Assembly (NCBI GenBank): GCA_035307385.1
Contig: DATGID010000060.1
Location: 38,172-102,171, forward strand
DNA: 64,000 nt
Reading direction: 5' to 3'
Source: DATBHW01 sp035307385
GTDB taxonomy: Bacteria > Chloroflexota > Ktedonobacteria > Ktedonobacterales > DATBGS01
This document shows positions 40,383-49,414 of this stretch, piece after piece; position 1 is the stretch's first letter; each line of letters begins with the position of its first letter. Under the pieces are notes generated by a model, which made no database searches, had not been told where the DNA came from, and saw only the letters and a list, made by a program, of their open reading frames with translations. Made by a program: the position numbers and the translations under genes.

Positions 40383-41234
40383 AGGGGCTGGAGCTACCGC
40401 AGCCGTCTGAACAGGGACTCGCTCGCCAGGCAGAATGAGCATCGGGGCAAAAAGCCTCTCCTGTGTGACCTGAATGCGCTCCTCATGCCAGAGTTCCAAC
40501 ACCGCCAGGAAGGTCACCACCACCGCCAGCCGCGAGGTGGCCGCGCGCAGCAAATCCTCGAAAATCACACGACCATGCGCCGCCAGAGCCGCCTCAATCT
40601 CGGTAATCTTATCGCTCACGCGCACCACCGGCAAAGGCAGCGGTTCCGGCTGGGTGCGTCGTCGCTCCTCCAGTACGCGATGAAACGCTGCCGCCAGCGC
40701 CTCGACCTCCAGGCCCACCAGTTTGGGGGGCGCCCACGCCAGTAGATCATCCGCCGGGATAACCGGACCAGGGCGCGGAAAGCTCATCAGACCGGCAGCC
40801 TCACGCTCTCGGAGCAGGCGGGCAATCTCTTTAGCAAGCTTATACTCCAGCAGATGACGGCGCAGTTCTTCGGCCTCGGCCATCGCCTCATCGACCTCCG
40901 AGGACTCATCGTCGCGCGGCGGCTGCGGCAGCAAACTGCGCGATTTAATAAAGAGCAATTTGGCGCCAACTGTGATGAACTCGGCCAGGCGCGCCATCGG
41001 CGGCTCTTCTTCTTGCCAGTTCTGAACATACTCCAAAAATTGATCGGTCACCGCAACCAGCGAGATAGCGGTAATTTCCATCTGGCGGCGCTCAATAAGG
41101 TGCAAGAGCAGGTCCAGAGGCCCCTCGAAGATAGACAAATGAATCGTATAAGGAGAGGGAGGAGAAGCAACAGCAGAGATCGTACGGGTATCGGTCAGAA
41201 CCCTTGCGCCGTTGAGATCATCAAGTGTAGCCAT
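40365..41234 (-). CDS. scpA: Segregation and condensation protein A
   Basis: The protein has 289 residues. The N-terminal kleisin block FEGPLDLLLHLIERRQMEIT and the C-terminal winged-helix part (VVTFLAVLELWHEERIQVTQ) are characteristic. ScpA joins SMC and ScpB in the condensin complex. The first 25 residues are an unusual Thr/Ala-rich extension. ATG 41234 has GGAG 7 bases upstream. scpB does not follow it; the downstream neighbour converges. It is last in an operon with an HD protein, an M50 protease and a 29-residue protein. Confidence 0.93.
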   Translation of the reverse strand: MATLDDLNGARVLTDTRTISAVASPPSPYTIHLSIFEGPLDLLLHLIERRQMEITAISLVAVTDQFLEYVQNWQEEEPPMARLAEFITVGAKLLFIKSRSLLPQPPRDDESSEVDEAMAEAEELRRHLLEYKLAKEIARLLREREAAGLMSFPRPGPVIPADDLLAWAPPKLVGLEVEALAAAFHRVLEERRRTQPEPLPLPVVRVSDKITEIEAALAAHGRVIFEDLLRAATSRLAVVVTFLAVLELWHEERIQVTQERLFAPMLILPGERVPVQTAAVAPAPSTSDD

Positions 41235-41283
41235 CAAACACTCCACCGGCCAGAAGATAGTATGCGCTCCCGCGCATGCTCAT

Positions 41284-41775
41284 TCAGTGCTGCTCGTCTA
41301 CAGCGTGCAAGGCTGCTGCCGGGCCACGCGGGTCATGATGGGTGCGAATGAGCAACACCACACGTTCTGTGACGCCTGCCGCCGCAGCCAGATCAGCGCC
41401 AATGTCGGCATGATGCCAGGCAGCATAAAAAGGGCGGCGCCAGAATGGATCAGGTGAGGCCGCCAACATTTGTAGCAATCCAGGGGCCAAAGCACGCATC
41501 AGCACAACCACCGGGCGCATCCAGAAGCGTACCCGTCCCCCTCCCTTGCCAACATCGTGCAGCAAGGCCGCGGCCAAGAGATCACGATCATGACAACCCT
41601 GGGCTTCCAGTGCATAACAAACATTGAGACAATGCCGTTGATCGCCAGCCGACATCGTCAGAAACAACGCGCGCGCAGCAGAAGGAAGCAGAGCGCCAAT
41701 AAACGGTTGCTCCTCTGGCTGCACGCGCGCCGTCAATAAATGCCAGGCCTGTGAAACACGATAAACGGCTCGCAC
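41284..41775 (-). CDS. HD-domain protein (putative phosphohydrolase)
   Basis: The protein has 163 residues. The metal-binding pattern is H...HD...D: RHCLNVCYALEAQ, then LLAAALLHDVGKGGGR, and HHADIGADLAA further on. HD proteins hydrolyse phosphate esters of nucleotides or second messengers; the substrate is not known. Start GTG 41775 has GGAG 8 bases upstream. The stop of the M50 protease gene lies 10 bases before it and scpA follows 49 bases later. Confidence 0.85.
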   Translation of the reverse strand: MRAVYRVSQAWHLLTARVQPEEQPFIGALLPSAARALFLTMSAGDQRHCLNVCYALEAQGCHDRDLLAAALLHDVGKGGGRVRFWMRPVVVLMRALAPGLLQMLAASPDPFWRRPFYAAWHHADIGADLAAAAGVTERVVLLIRTHHDPRGPAAALHAVDEQH

Positions 41776-41785
41776 CCTTACTCCA

Positions 41786-42550
41786 TTATATTACCGGAAA
41801 GTTCACATAGACCGGATTCACGATGGCAAACACAATTGCGTTTATTCCCTGGTATATCCAGTAGAGCGGATTTAACTCCTGCGGCGCGCCTGAAATCTGA
41901 AGCAGCATAGGCAGCAGAAAAATAATCCCCAGGATGATCAACTCCATATATGGCTCGGCGCGGCGAAACGACACTGCCTGGCGATTGGGGAGCAGCGCAA
42001 ACACCACGCGATAGCCATCCAATGGATACAGCGGAAGAATGTTGATCAGGAACAACCCGATGTTCACGACGATAAAAGCAAAGAGCAGTTGCTCGCCACG
42101 CAGCGACCACCAGGGCAAAGAACCTCCAACACATTGGAGGGCTGTTTCACCCGGCAGACAGCGCGTAATATCTTGAAAGAACTGCGGAGATTGCGGAATT
42201 GCCTGGAGGGCAAAGGCGCCACCCACACCCAGCAGAAGGTTTGCCAGCGGTCCAGCCAGCGCCACAAGCACTGTGCCAAAGTTTGGCCCTGCCTTTAATT
42301 TGAGCGCGTCAAAACGGACTGGCTTACCCCATCCAAGCGCCAGCCCCAGCCCTCCATAGAGAAACGCTAAAACAATTGCCACAGCCGTGCCCATCCCTGC
42401 CATCTGTCGCAGCGGGTTCAGGCTGATGCGCCCATCATTGCGAGGCCCTGGGTCTCCCAGAGCCAGAGCTACCAGAGCATGGGCCGACTCGTGAATGCAG
42501 ATGCTGACCACAAAGGCAGCAAACAGCATGACAATGAAGATGACATTCAT
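41786..42550 (-). CDS. Site-2 protease family (M50) intramembrane metalloprotease
   Basis: The protein has 254 residues and six hydrophobic segments. The zinc motif HESAH (VVSICIHESAHALVALAL, near residue 21) and the second ligand region NILPLYPLDGYRVVFALLPN (NxxPxxPLDG) define the family. Such proteases cut membrane-bound regulators, or act in sporulation in some lineages. ATG 42550 has GAGG 4 bases upstream and begins 9 bases after a 29-codon gene. The substrate is unknown; the anti-sigma factor at 618-1307 is one of many possible targets. Confidence 0.92.
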   Translation of the reverse strand: MNVIFIVMLFAAFVVSICIHESAHALVALALGDPGPRNDGRISLNPLRQMAGMGTAVAIVLAFLYGGLGLALGWGKPVRFDALKLKAGPNFGTVLVALAGPLANLLLGVGGAFALQAIPQSPQFFQDITRCLPGETALQCVGGSLPWWSLRGEQLLFAFIVVNIGLFLINILPLYPLDGYRVVFALLPNRQAVSFRRAEPYMELIILGIIFLLPMLLQISGAPQELNPLYWIYQGINAIVFAIVNPVYVNFPVI

Positions 42551-42559
42551 AGGGCCTCA

Positions 42560-42649
42560 TCATCCTTGCGTTTTCGCGCCGCTGCTCTTCTTTCCATCCT
42601 TCTTTGGCTTCTTTTTTTCCTTGGCGGAGCGCTGTTCTTTGTTCGCCAT
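42560..42649 (-). CDS. 29-residue Lys-rich small protein
   Basis: The 29-codon frame encodes a very basic protein that starts MANKEQRSAKEKKKPKKDGK and ends in SSGAKTQG. Eleven of 29 residues are Lys. AAGGGGGAGA lies 8 bases before ATG, one of the best ribosome sites in the window, and a TTGCGT-17-TATAAT promoter precedes it. It is followed 9 bases later by the M50 protease start. I do not recognise a family; similar Lys-rich tiny proteins are seen in several bacterial phyla. It may bind nucleic acid or the ribosome; that is only inference from charge. Confidence 0.65.
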   Translation of the reverse strand: MANKEQRSAKEKKKPKKDGKKSSGAKTQG

Positions 42650-42699
42650 ATCCGATCTCCCCCTTCTGTATTGCCCTGCGGGCAGGCATGGTATTGACT

Positions 42700-42728
42700 A
42701 TTATACTGAGTCCAACAGCCCTACGCAA
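42700..42728 (-). promoter_or_regulatory. Sigma-70 promoter of the small protein/M50 protease/HD/scpA operon
   Basis: TTGCGT (42728-42723), 17 bases, perfect TATAAT (42705-42700). The leader before ATG 42649 carries a GC-rich inverted repeat TGCCCTGCGGGCA at about 42672-42684. Confidence 0.78.
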
Positions 42729-42764
42729 GCTGCTCTGTCGATTGCTTTCACAGCAGCAAAGCGG

Positions 42765-43760
42765 TTAAGGAGCCTGAAGCAATGACACCTCCAGGCCCTC
42801 AAAGGCCAGGCGCGTTTCAGGAAAGGCGCGCTGAGCTGTGTTTTGCAGATGCTCAAGCGCATCATCATCATACTCAGGGTCGTGATGAAAGAGCAGCAGA
42901 TGTTTTACCCCAGCCGCGCGCGCAACCTCGGTTGCCATATGCGCCGTGCTATGTCCAAATCCACGCTTCGAGGCGAAATAATCCTCCTCGCTGTACTGCG
43001 CGTCATGAATCAGCAGGTCTGCCCCCTCGGCAAAGTGGACCAATTGCTGGCTATCGGCCTGCCCCCATTCGACATCAGTCGCATAGACCAGGCTATGCCC
43101 CTGGTACTCAATCCGCGAAATCAAACAGCCGTTGCGGGGATGGGCAGCTGAATGTAAGAAACGCATACGCACATCATCGCCAGTGGGCCGTTTCTGGCCG
43201 CCATTGAGTTGCTCACGCTGCACATGTGGTTGCAAATCGCCGGGACGCCACTGGAGATAATCGCCAGGCTCTATGGTGTAAAACTGGCAGGTGGAAGGCG
43301 CATCGTGCAAATCAACCGGGAAGTATGGCGAGGTAATGGCTCGACCAAGCATATCAGAAAAATCTCGGCCCGCCAGGCGAGGCCCGGCCAGATAGAGCCT
43401 GGTTCCAGGCTGATAGAGTGGGTCAAAAAAGGGCAAGCCAAGAATGTGATCGTAATGTAGATGGCTGAAGATGATCGTAATCGTTGGCGGGGACACGTTC
43501 AAGCTCTCTCGAAAGCGTCGGCCAAGGGGAATCAGACCCGTCCCAGCATCCAGGATAATCTCGTGTCCTCCTACCTGCACCTCCACACAGGACGTATTCC
43601 CACCAATCTGCTGGTCTGCCCCGCCAGAAACCGGATAGCTTCCACGCACGCCCCAGAAGCGCGCCACAAACTCATCAGCCAGCGAACGCGCTCCCAGCGA
43701 ACGATGTTCCCCGGCAAACGCGCTGGAGGAATTATCCTCTTCAGCGTTCGTTTCACTCAT
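42765..43760 (-). CDS. MBL-fold metallo-hydrolase (RNase Z/phosphodiesterase-like)
   Basis: The protein has 331 residues. FWGVRGSYPVSGG is the entry motif of a subgroup often annotated as cyclic-nucleotide or RNase Z-like hydrolases. The metal motif HLHYDH (FSHLHYDHILGLPF) and the later ligands in SRIEYQGHSLVYATDVEWGQ, and HDAQYSEEDY are in place. The first 28 residues are Ser/Glu-rich and poorly conserved. ATG 43760 is preferred; the frame is open to TTG 43844. A strong promoter lies at 43862-43890. The substrate is unknown. Confidence 0.85.
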   Translation of the reverse strand: MSETNAEEDNSSSAFAGEHRSLGARSLADEFVARFWGVRGSYPVSGGADQQIGGNTSCVEVQVGGHEIILDAGTGLIPLGRRFRESLNVSPPTITIIFSHLHYDHILGLPFFDPLYQPGTRLYLAGPRLAGRDFSDMLGRAITSPYFPVDLHDAPSTCQFYTIEPGDYLQWRPGDLQPHVQREQLNGGQKRPTGDDVRMRFLHSAAHPRNGCLISRIEYQGHSLVYATDVEWGQADSQQLVHFAEGADLLIHDAQYSEEDYFASKRGFGHSTAHMATEVARAAGVKHLLLFHHDPEYDDDALEHLQNTAQRAFPETRLAFEGLEVSLLQAP

Positions 43761-43861
43761 GGCCGATGCTACCTCAGGCTTCCCCAGAGCCGTGACCAGA
43801 CATCTGGCATCCTCCCCACAAAGCAACCATCTGGCTTCATCCAATCAGATGCCTTCCTTGT

Positions 43862-43890
43862 CACTATATCGCGCCCCCTGATGAAAGTCA
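43862..43890 (-). promoter_or_regulatory. Sigma-70 promoter of the MBL-fold gene
   Basis: TTGACT (43890-43885), 17 bases, TATAGT (43867-43862). The intergenic stretch 43761-44130 holds this and the divergent penicillin-binding protein promoter; I see no other gene in it. Confidence 0.8.
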
Positions 43891-44000
43891 ATTTTTGCGC
43901 AGGGCTGCCGCCTCCACAACCGCCAGGCGTCTGCCAAAATATTGTGAAATAGCTCACAGGTATCCGCCCAGCAGTGACCAACTGCGCGCCTCTGCTCGTT

Positions 44001-44030
44001 TTGACAACAGCGAGGGGTGCATGCTACACT
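44001..44030 (+). promoter_or_regulatory. Sigma-70 promoter of the penicillin-binding protein gene
   Basis: A perfect TTGACA at 44001-44006, an 18-base spacer and TACACT at 44025-44030. About 95 bases of leader precede ATG 44131. Confidence 0.75.
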
Positions 44031-44130
44031 GCCCAGCAGAGTCTGACAGGAGCATCCATGCCAGGTGAGAAGAGACCTTCGCTCAAAAGAGAAATAAAGA
44101 GCACAATAAGGCAACGCGGGAGAAACAGGA

Positions 44131-46008
44131 ATGACCGTACATAGGAGCATCAGCCGGTTAACCAACGTCTTTCTGGCACTGTTTATGCTGCTAAGCGTTG
44201 GTGTCGTTTACTGGCAAGTATTCCAGTCCAAAGCGCTTGCCACCAGCACCTATAATCCCAGTCTTTGTGATATCGGAAATCAGCCAGTACGTGGCAACAT
44301 CTATGATCGCAATGGCGTCTTGCTCGCCTATTCACAGGCTGACCCCAAGGCCCCTTGTAACTATCGGCGCTATTATTGCTTTCCCTCGCTTTCACCCATC
44401 ATTGGATACTTCAGCTATATTTACGGAGAAACAGGGCTGGAAGAGGCATATGATGACATTCTGACTGGCAAGCAAGCCACGGGTCAGGATGCCATCAATA
44501 ATTTCTGGGACCAGACCTTGCATCGCGCCGTCAATGGTTCAGATATCTATTTGACCATTGATGCGCGTGTTCAGAATATGATTGATAAGCAGTACGATAT
44601 TACCTACGACGAACCTGGCGGCGTGCTGGGGGAGCCAATCTATAACCTTCCCAGGGGCACCGTTGGCGCTCCTCCCAACGAGCCAATCCCACCGCTCTGC
44701 CAGCAAAAAGATGGCGCGCTGATGCAGCAGCTTTACAATCAACCTTCCGAGAATGCTGCCCATAATCATGCTGGCTCGATCATCGTGACGGACCCGCACA
44801 CTGGCGAGATTCTGGGCATGCTCAGCCGCCCGTACTTCAACGCCAATGAGATCGGCGACTATACCCCTTGCCGCCTCTACGTCAATGACACGGCTGATGC
44901 CAACGACCCTGTCTGCCCAGGCGCAAAGACCAATCCGCCACCAGGCCCAACCAGCACGGCCACACCAACACCCGACCTGACCAGCACCATCGGCGCTGAA
45001 TACTTCAAGCAACTCACGAGTGATCCCAATACGCCGCTGCTGGTCCGCCCAACCAATCTTTACATTCCTGGCTCAACGTTCAAGACCATGACATTGAGCG
45101 CTGCCCTGGACAGTGGTAAGGTCACATTAACCAACCCCACCTATGGCGGCGGCAATTGTCTGGCCCAAAACTCCTCAGCACGCAGTTATACCGTCAACGG
45201 CCACACCTTCGAGGACCAGGACTTGCCAACCTATGGCATCCCGCCAGCTTGCCCTATTGACGTGGAGCATGGCTACATCTATAGCGACAATATTATTTAC
45301 GCGCGCATTGGAGTGAGCATAGGAGCCTCCACCTGGCTGAATTACTTCCAGCGCTTCGGCATGATCGATACGAACGCAGCGAATAAGCAGCCATTCCCGT
45401 TTGATTTTCCTGTCAAGGCCAGCCGGGTCGATTTTACCGGCCAGAACGGCGCAGAGACTGATCCGGTCAACCTGGCAGCGGATGCGTTCGGGCAGGGGTT
45501 CTTGCAGGTATCGCCGCTGGAAATGTCGTTTATCACCGATACTGTTGCCAATAATGGCGTTGGCCTCTTACCACATCTGCTTTACAAAGTGGTGCCACAT
45601 GGCGTCGACCCTAAAACAGTGGCAGCGGTGAGTCCTGTGCCGTATACTGGCAATGGCGTCACCAACGGCCAGATCATCAGCGCTCAAACTGCCGAAGAGG
45701 TGCGCGAGGCCATGCATGGGGTCGTGCAGCAAGGTTCAGCGGGCCTTACTGCAAACACGCGCTCCAATATGGGCGGCAAAACCGGCACAGCGCAGCTTGG
45801 GGGTCCTGACCCACACTCCTGGTTTATCTCGCTGGCCCCTGATGCACCAGGCCAGACGCCACAATATACCGTCGTGGTCATGAAAGAGAACGGGGATGAA
45901 GGGCTGTTCCAGGCTCCCGTAGCCGACTGCATTTTTCTGAGCCTGCTTGGAAATCTGCCAAACGTTCATGCAGGGTCATTTTATCCAGCCTATACCTGCG
46001 CTTCGTGA
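44131..46008 (+). CDS. Class B penicillin-binding protein (transpeptidase)
   Basis: The protein has 625 residues. One N-terminal helix (NVFLALFMLLSVGVVYWQVF) anchors it to the membrane. The transpeptidase domain carries the three motifs SxxK (GSTFKTM, near residue 310), SxN (YSDNIIYARI) and KTG (GGKTGTAQ). The N-terminal block RGNIYDRNGVLLAYSQADP is that of FtsI/PbpA-type enzymes. It cross-links peptidoglycan. Two Thr/Pro-rich inserts and several extra Cys residues near 60-90 are unusual. It overlaps nothing and is followed 18 bases later by a CDP-alcohol phosphatidyltransferase gene, likely the same operon. Confidence 0.93.
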   Translation: MTVHRSISRLTNVFLALFMLLSVGVVYWQVFQSKALATSTYNPSLCDIGNQPVRGNIYDRNGVLLAYSQADPKAPCNYRRYYCFPSLSPIIGYFSYIYGETGLEEAYDDILTGKQATGQDAINNFWDQTLHRAVNGSDIYLTIDARVQNMIDKQYDITYDEPGGVLGEPIYNLPRGTVGAPPNEPIPPLCQQKDGALMQQLYNQPSENAAHNHAGSIIVTDPHTGEILGMLSRPYFNANEIGDYTPCRLYVNDTADANDPVCPGAKTNPPPGPTSTATPTPDLTSTIGAEYFKQLTSDPNTPLLVRPTNLYIPGSTFKTMTLSAALDSGKVTLTNPTYGGGNCLAQNSSARSYTVNGHTFEDQDLPTYGIPPACPIDVEHGYIYSDNIIYARIGVSIGASTWLNYFQRFGMIDTNAANKQPFPFDFPVKASRVDFTGQNGAETDPVNLAADAFGQGFLQVSPLEMSFITDTVANNGVGLLPHLLYKVVPHGVDPKTVAAVSPVPYTGNGVTNGQIISAQTAEEVREAMHGVVQQGSAGLTANTRSNMGGKTGTAQLGGPDPHSWFISLAPDAPGQTPQYTVVVMKENGDEGLFQAPVADCIFLSLLGNLPNVHAGSFYPAYTCAS

Positions 46009-46026
46009 TCGAACCCGCCAGCGGAC

Positions 46027-46689
46027 ATGGCAATGAGCACACCAGGAGAGATACGAGAACCAGAAACCGGACAGACAAACCAACCACCACCGCAGGCGCG
46101 GCCAAGTCTCTACAGCGAAAGCGAAAGACACTTCCTCTATCCCTGGCAGCGCCTGCGCCAGACCCTCTTACTTCCGCTAGCAGCCGGGCTTGATGCCCTG
46201 CATATCACGCCAGATATGCTCTCCTGGTGCTCAGTCGTGCTGGGCGCTGGTTTTTTCTTCGTCGCCCGGCTGCGCTTCGACATCGCCTTCTGGCTTCTGG
46301 TTGGCTCGGTCTTTCTTGACGGAGTTGATGGCGTCCTGGCACGCTATCATCGCGCCCCCTCCTCCAAAGGTTCCTTCACCGATGCCTTTTGCGATGAAGC
46401 AGTCGTGGCCTTGACTGTTGGCGGTTTAATCTGGAAGGGCTTGATAAATCCTGTTCTTGGTGTGATTTTTGTGTACATCTACACCAGCCTGGTCACGATG
46501 CTGCTTATTCATCAAGTGCTGGCCGTCTCGTCCCAAGGCATCATCCGACCCAGCAGAATGCTGCTGTATGCATTCGTTGGCATCTATTACTTCTTCGGCT
46601 GGAATTGGATGGATGGCCTACTCTGGGTCTATCTGCTTGCGCTGCCCATCCTTGGCCTGAGCTATTGGCGCATCCACCGCGCGCTTTAA
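46027..46689 (+). CDS. CDP-alcohol phosphatidyltransferase family protein
   Basis: The protein has 220 residues and about five helices. The motif D-G-x2-A-R-x8-G-x3-D-x3-D is complete (DGVLARYHRAPSSKGSFTDA, then FCDE). It transfers a phosphoalcohol from a CDP-linked donor in phospholipid synthesis. The alcohol (glycerol phosphate, inositol, or another) is not clear. The first 40 residues are Pro/Gln-rich. ATG 46027 and 46033 are both possible starts. Location next to a cell-wall enzyme suggests an envelope operon. Confidence 0.9.
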   Translation: MAMSTPGEIREPETGQTNQPPPQARPSLYSESERHFLYPWQRLRQTLLLPLAAGLDALHITPDMLSWCSVVLGAGFFFVARLRFDIAFWLLVGSVFLDGVDGVLARYHRAPSSKGSFTDAFCDEAVVALTVGGLIWKGLINPVLGVIFVYIYTSLVTMLLIHQVLAVSSQGIIRPSRMLLYAFVGIYYFFGWNWMDGLLWVYLLALPILGLSYWRIHRAL

Positions 46690-46769
46690 GCAGCCAGAAG
46701 CGCAGAGTCATAACGGGGCATAAAAAGCCCAGACATGAGGCATGAGAGCCAGGACTGAGAAGGCCGAGC

Positions 46770-47645
46770 TTAGCTGAGGTATTTACCCGCCAGCAGGCGA
46801 TACTTCTCGCGCACATCCGCCGGAATGCGGCTGCGATCGGTGAGAATGGCAGACTCCAGGGCATGCGGGCATGCGCATGCATTCTGCGCCCGATCTGTCG
46901 GAATGCGCTTTGCCACGGCGCGAATGATGCGTTGCGCGTTCGCCACGTTCTTCATCAGGTTGCCAATCACCATCTCTACGGTGACTGACTCAGCTGTATC
47001 GTGCCAGACATCATAATCGGTCGCGCAGGCAATGGTGGCATAGCATAGTTCGGCCTCGCGCGCCAGTTTGGCTTCCGGCAACGCTGTCATGCCGATGACA
47101 TCGACGCCCCACTGGCGATAGATGCGTGATTCCGCTTTTGTCGAAAAGAGCGGGCCTTCGATGCACAGATACGTTCCCCCTCGATGCACCTTTACATCAT
47201 CCAGTTCCTGGGCCGATTGCCAGAGGATATCCGCCAGCGTCGGGCAAAATGGGTCAGCGAAAGAGCAATGAACGACCAGACCGCCCTCGAAGAAGCTGTT
47301 GACGCGGCTCTTGGTACGATCAAAAAGTTGATCAGGGATGAGCAGGTCGAGCGGCGCGACATCTTCGCGCATGCTGCCCACCGCGCTCACCGAAATCACC
47401 CATTCAACGCCCAGACTCTTCAGCGCGTAGATATTCGCCCGGCTGGGCACTTCAGTCGGGGTGAGCCGATGGCCGCGCCCATGGCGAGGCAAAAATGCAA
47501 TCGAAACGCCCTCCACGCGCCCAACCGTAATTGCATCGCTGGGCGCGCCAAAGGGCGTTGCTACCTGTACCTCCTCCACATCCGTCATCCCCTCCATATG
47601 ATACAGTCCACTACCGCCGATAACCCCAATTTTTGCCTCTGCCAT
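46770..47645 (-). CDS. mtnP: S-methyl-5'-thioadenosine phosphorylase (or related purine nucleoside phosphorylase)
   Basis: The protein has 291 residues. GVIGGSGLYHMEGM is the phosphate-binding start, FLPRHGRGHRLTPTEVPSRA and the active-site NLMKNVANAQRI block are of the MTAP type, and GTYLCIEGPLFSTKAESRIY the substrate region. It splits methylthioadenosine to adenine and methylthioribose-1-phosphate in methionine salvage. Specificity between MTA and other nucleosides is not decided by what I can see. ATG 47645 has TAGGAG upstream. Confidence 0.92.
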   Translation of the reverse strand: MAEAKIGVIGGSGLYHMEGMTDVEEVQVATPFGAPSDAITVGRVEGVSIAFLPRHGRGHRLTPTEVPSRANIYALKSLGVEWVISVSAVGSMREDVAPLDLLIPDQLFDRTKSRVNSFFEGGLVVHCSFADPFCPTLADILWQSAQELDDVKVHRGGTYLCIEGPLFSTKAESRIYRQWGVDVIGMTALPEAKLAREAELCYATIACATDYDVWHDTAESVTVEMVIGNLMKNVANAQRIIRAVAKRIPTDRAQNACACPHALESAILTDRSRIPADVREKYRLLAGKYLS

Positions 47646-47697
47646 ACGCGCCTACACTCCTACGACGTTCTGCGCCTCATCTCTTCGATGCGGCAAT

Positions 47698-49260
47698 TTA
47701 ATGGAATCTGCCCAGATGGGGCCCCATCTGGGCGAAGAATTGGCTCAGCAGCCAGGCCAGGCACAGCCCAATAGCAATCAGGCCCGCTAGGTTCGGCCTG
47801 CCAACGCGCCGATCTTGCGTCATGGGTGTCAGGCCGCGAGTAGCCGCGCCAGCCATCCCGACTGAATAATAGACATCAAGCGTTTCGGTCCCACCATTGC
47901 TGGCAATCGTAATCTCGCTCTCATAATGCCGGGCATCAAGGGCAAATGGCTTCAGCCAGACAGTAATGCGCGCCCGATGATCATGGATCGCCTCGACATC
48001 AAGCAGCACCTGAGGGCTATCGCTGGTAATCGTGGCCTGAAGCGGCTCGGCCCCCTTATTCTCGATGACAAACTGTCGCTGGTAGGGCTGCCTGGTATTG
48101 ACCACGCCGAAGTGGAGTGAATCATCGGGATAGACGCGCAAGACCGGCTCATCTGCCAGTGGAGCATCTGCTGGCTCGAGATTCAGGCTGACTGTATCTT
48201 GACCAGGCGAGATGCTTGCAGACCGATGGTAGAGGACAGGCAGCGTGGATGAGGATGGTGCCCTGACCGTTGTGGTGACCCGGCGCGGCACACTCCTCTG
48301 CGTGGCAACCAGCGTCGTGGTGGAGTGCCGTCCAATCCCCTCCAGGGCCACTTTCATCTCATCAGCGTTCACATAGCGCTGTGTCAGATGAATCTCCATC
48401 GCGCGCAAAATGACCGCCTCCACTGCGCCCGAAAGTGCTGGATTAAGCTGGCGCGGCGGCAAAAAGCTGGCAACATTCGCCACGCGCGTTGGCGCGGCGG
48501 CGGGTACTTTATTAGTCAGTAATTGATAGAGCGTCGCCCCCAGAGCATAGATATCCGAGCCTGGCTCCGTCTTGCCACTGTACTGCTCGATAGGCGCGTA
48601 GCCATCGGTGCCCAGGCAAACAGTATCTTTACTCTGGCCCGTCTGATGAAAGCGGGCTATGCCAAAGTCGATCAGTTTTACCGTATCATCAGGCCGCACA
48701 ATAATATTCGAGGGCTTCAGGTCGCGGTAAATAATCGGAGGAGACTGGCGATGCAGATAGGCCAGCACATCACACATGGCAATGCCCCAGGACACTACTT
48801 GGGTCTCAGCCAGCGGCTTGCCAGCCTCAGCCAATATCTCCTCCAAATTACGCCCTGCCACATACTCCATCAGCATATAATGCTTGGCGTCTTCGATAAA
48901 GGTCGAGTACACCTTCGCTAGCGCCGGATGATTGAGCAGACGCAGCATATCAGCCTCGCGCTGGAAGTCAGCGATAGCTTGCTTGCGTTCGGCCAGGCTC
49001 AGTTCCGATTCGCTCATCTCCTTCAGGGCATATTGCGCGCTGTTTTTCAGCGTGTCCGCCACCAGATAGACCGCGCTTTGTCCGCCCTGGGCAAGCTTCT
49101 TCAAAATTAAGTAGCGGTCCTGAAGCAGGCGATTGGCTGGAAGCATCCCTGTCGCCTGCTTGACTAAAGCACCCGTCAGCGTAGCGCCGCACTCCGAACA
49201 AAAGCGTGTGCCGCCGGGAAATGAGTTCCCACAAGACGGGCACTCAATAATCTCAGCCAT
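47698..49260 (-). CDS. Serine/threonine protein kinase with N-terminal zinc ribbon and C-terminal membrane helix
   Basis: The protein has 520 residues. A zinc ribbon (CPSC...CSEC, residues 7-24) opens it. The kinase domain follows: AQGGQSAVYLVADTLKNSAQ with the ATP Lys in YALKEM, catalytic YRDLKPSNIIV (the usual HRD His is Tyr) and DFGIARF. The activation segment is GTDGYAPIEQYSG. A beta-rich domain (DSLHFGVVNTRQPYQRQFVI through ITIASNGGTETLDVYYSVG) and a single helix (GLIAIGLCLAWLLSQFFAQM) end it. ATG 49260 has GGGAGG 7 bases upstream; the frame is open to 49311. The target is unknown. Confidence 0.93.
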   Translation of the reverse strand: MAEIIECPSCGNSFPGGTRFCSECGATLTGALVKQATGMLPANRLLQDRYLILKKLAQGGQSAVYLVADTLKNSAQYALKEMSESELSLAERKQAIADFQREADMLRLLNHPALAKVYSTFIEDAKHYMLMEYVAGRNLEEILAEAGKPLAETQVVSWGIAMCDVLAYLHRQSPPIIYRDLKPSNIIVRPDDTVKLIDFGIARFHQTGQSKDTVCLGTDGYAPIEQYSGKTEPGSDIYALGATLYQLLTNKVPAAAPTRVANVASFLPPRQLNPALSGAVEAVILRAMEIHLTQRYVNADEMKVALEGIGRHSTTTLVATQRSVPRRVTTTVRAPSSSTLPVLYHRSASISPGQDTVSLNLEPADAPLADEPVLRVYPDDSLHFGVVNTRQPYQRQFVIENKGAEPLQATITSDSPQVLLDVEAIHDHRARITVWLKPFALDARHYESEITIASNGGTETLDVYYSVGMAGAATRGLTPMTQDRRVGRPNLAGLIAIGLCLAWLLSQFFAQMGPHLGRFH

Positions 49261-49414
49261 CGAATGTTCCTCCCTGGATACTCCCCAGGCCACCGCGACA
49301 CAGCACCACAAGTGATACCAATGCTTCTATCTACAACTACGCATTATGGGAACCAGAGTTGCACCAACTTTCCGCTCGGGCGTGCTCATCCCAGCGGCTG
49401 CGACGAAACGAACG

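Noticed and set aside
42435..42728. A 97-codon minus-strand frame covering the upstream end of the M50 protease gene.
   Set aside because: It is out of frame with both the protease and the 29-residue gene, and lacks a ribosome site; the shorter gene has better signals.
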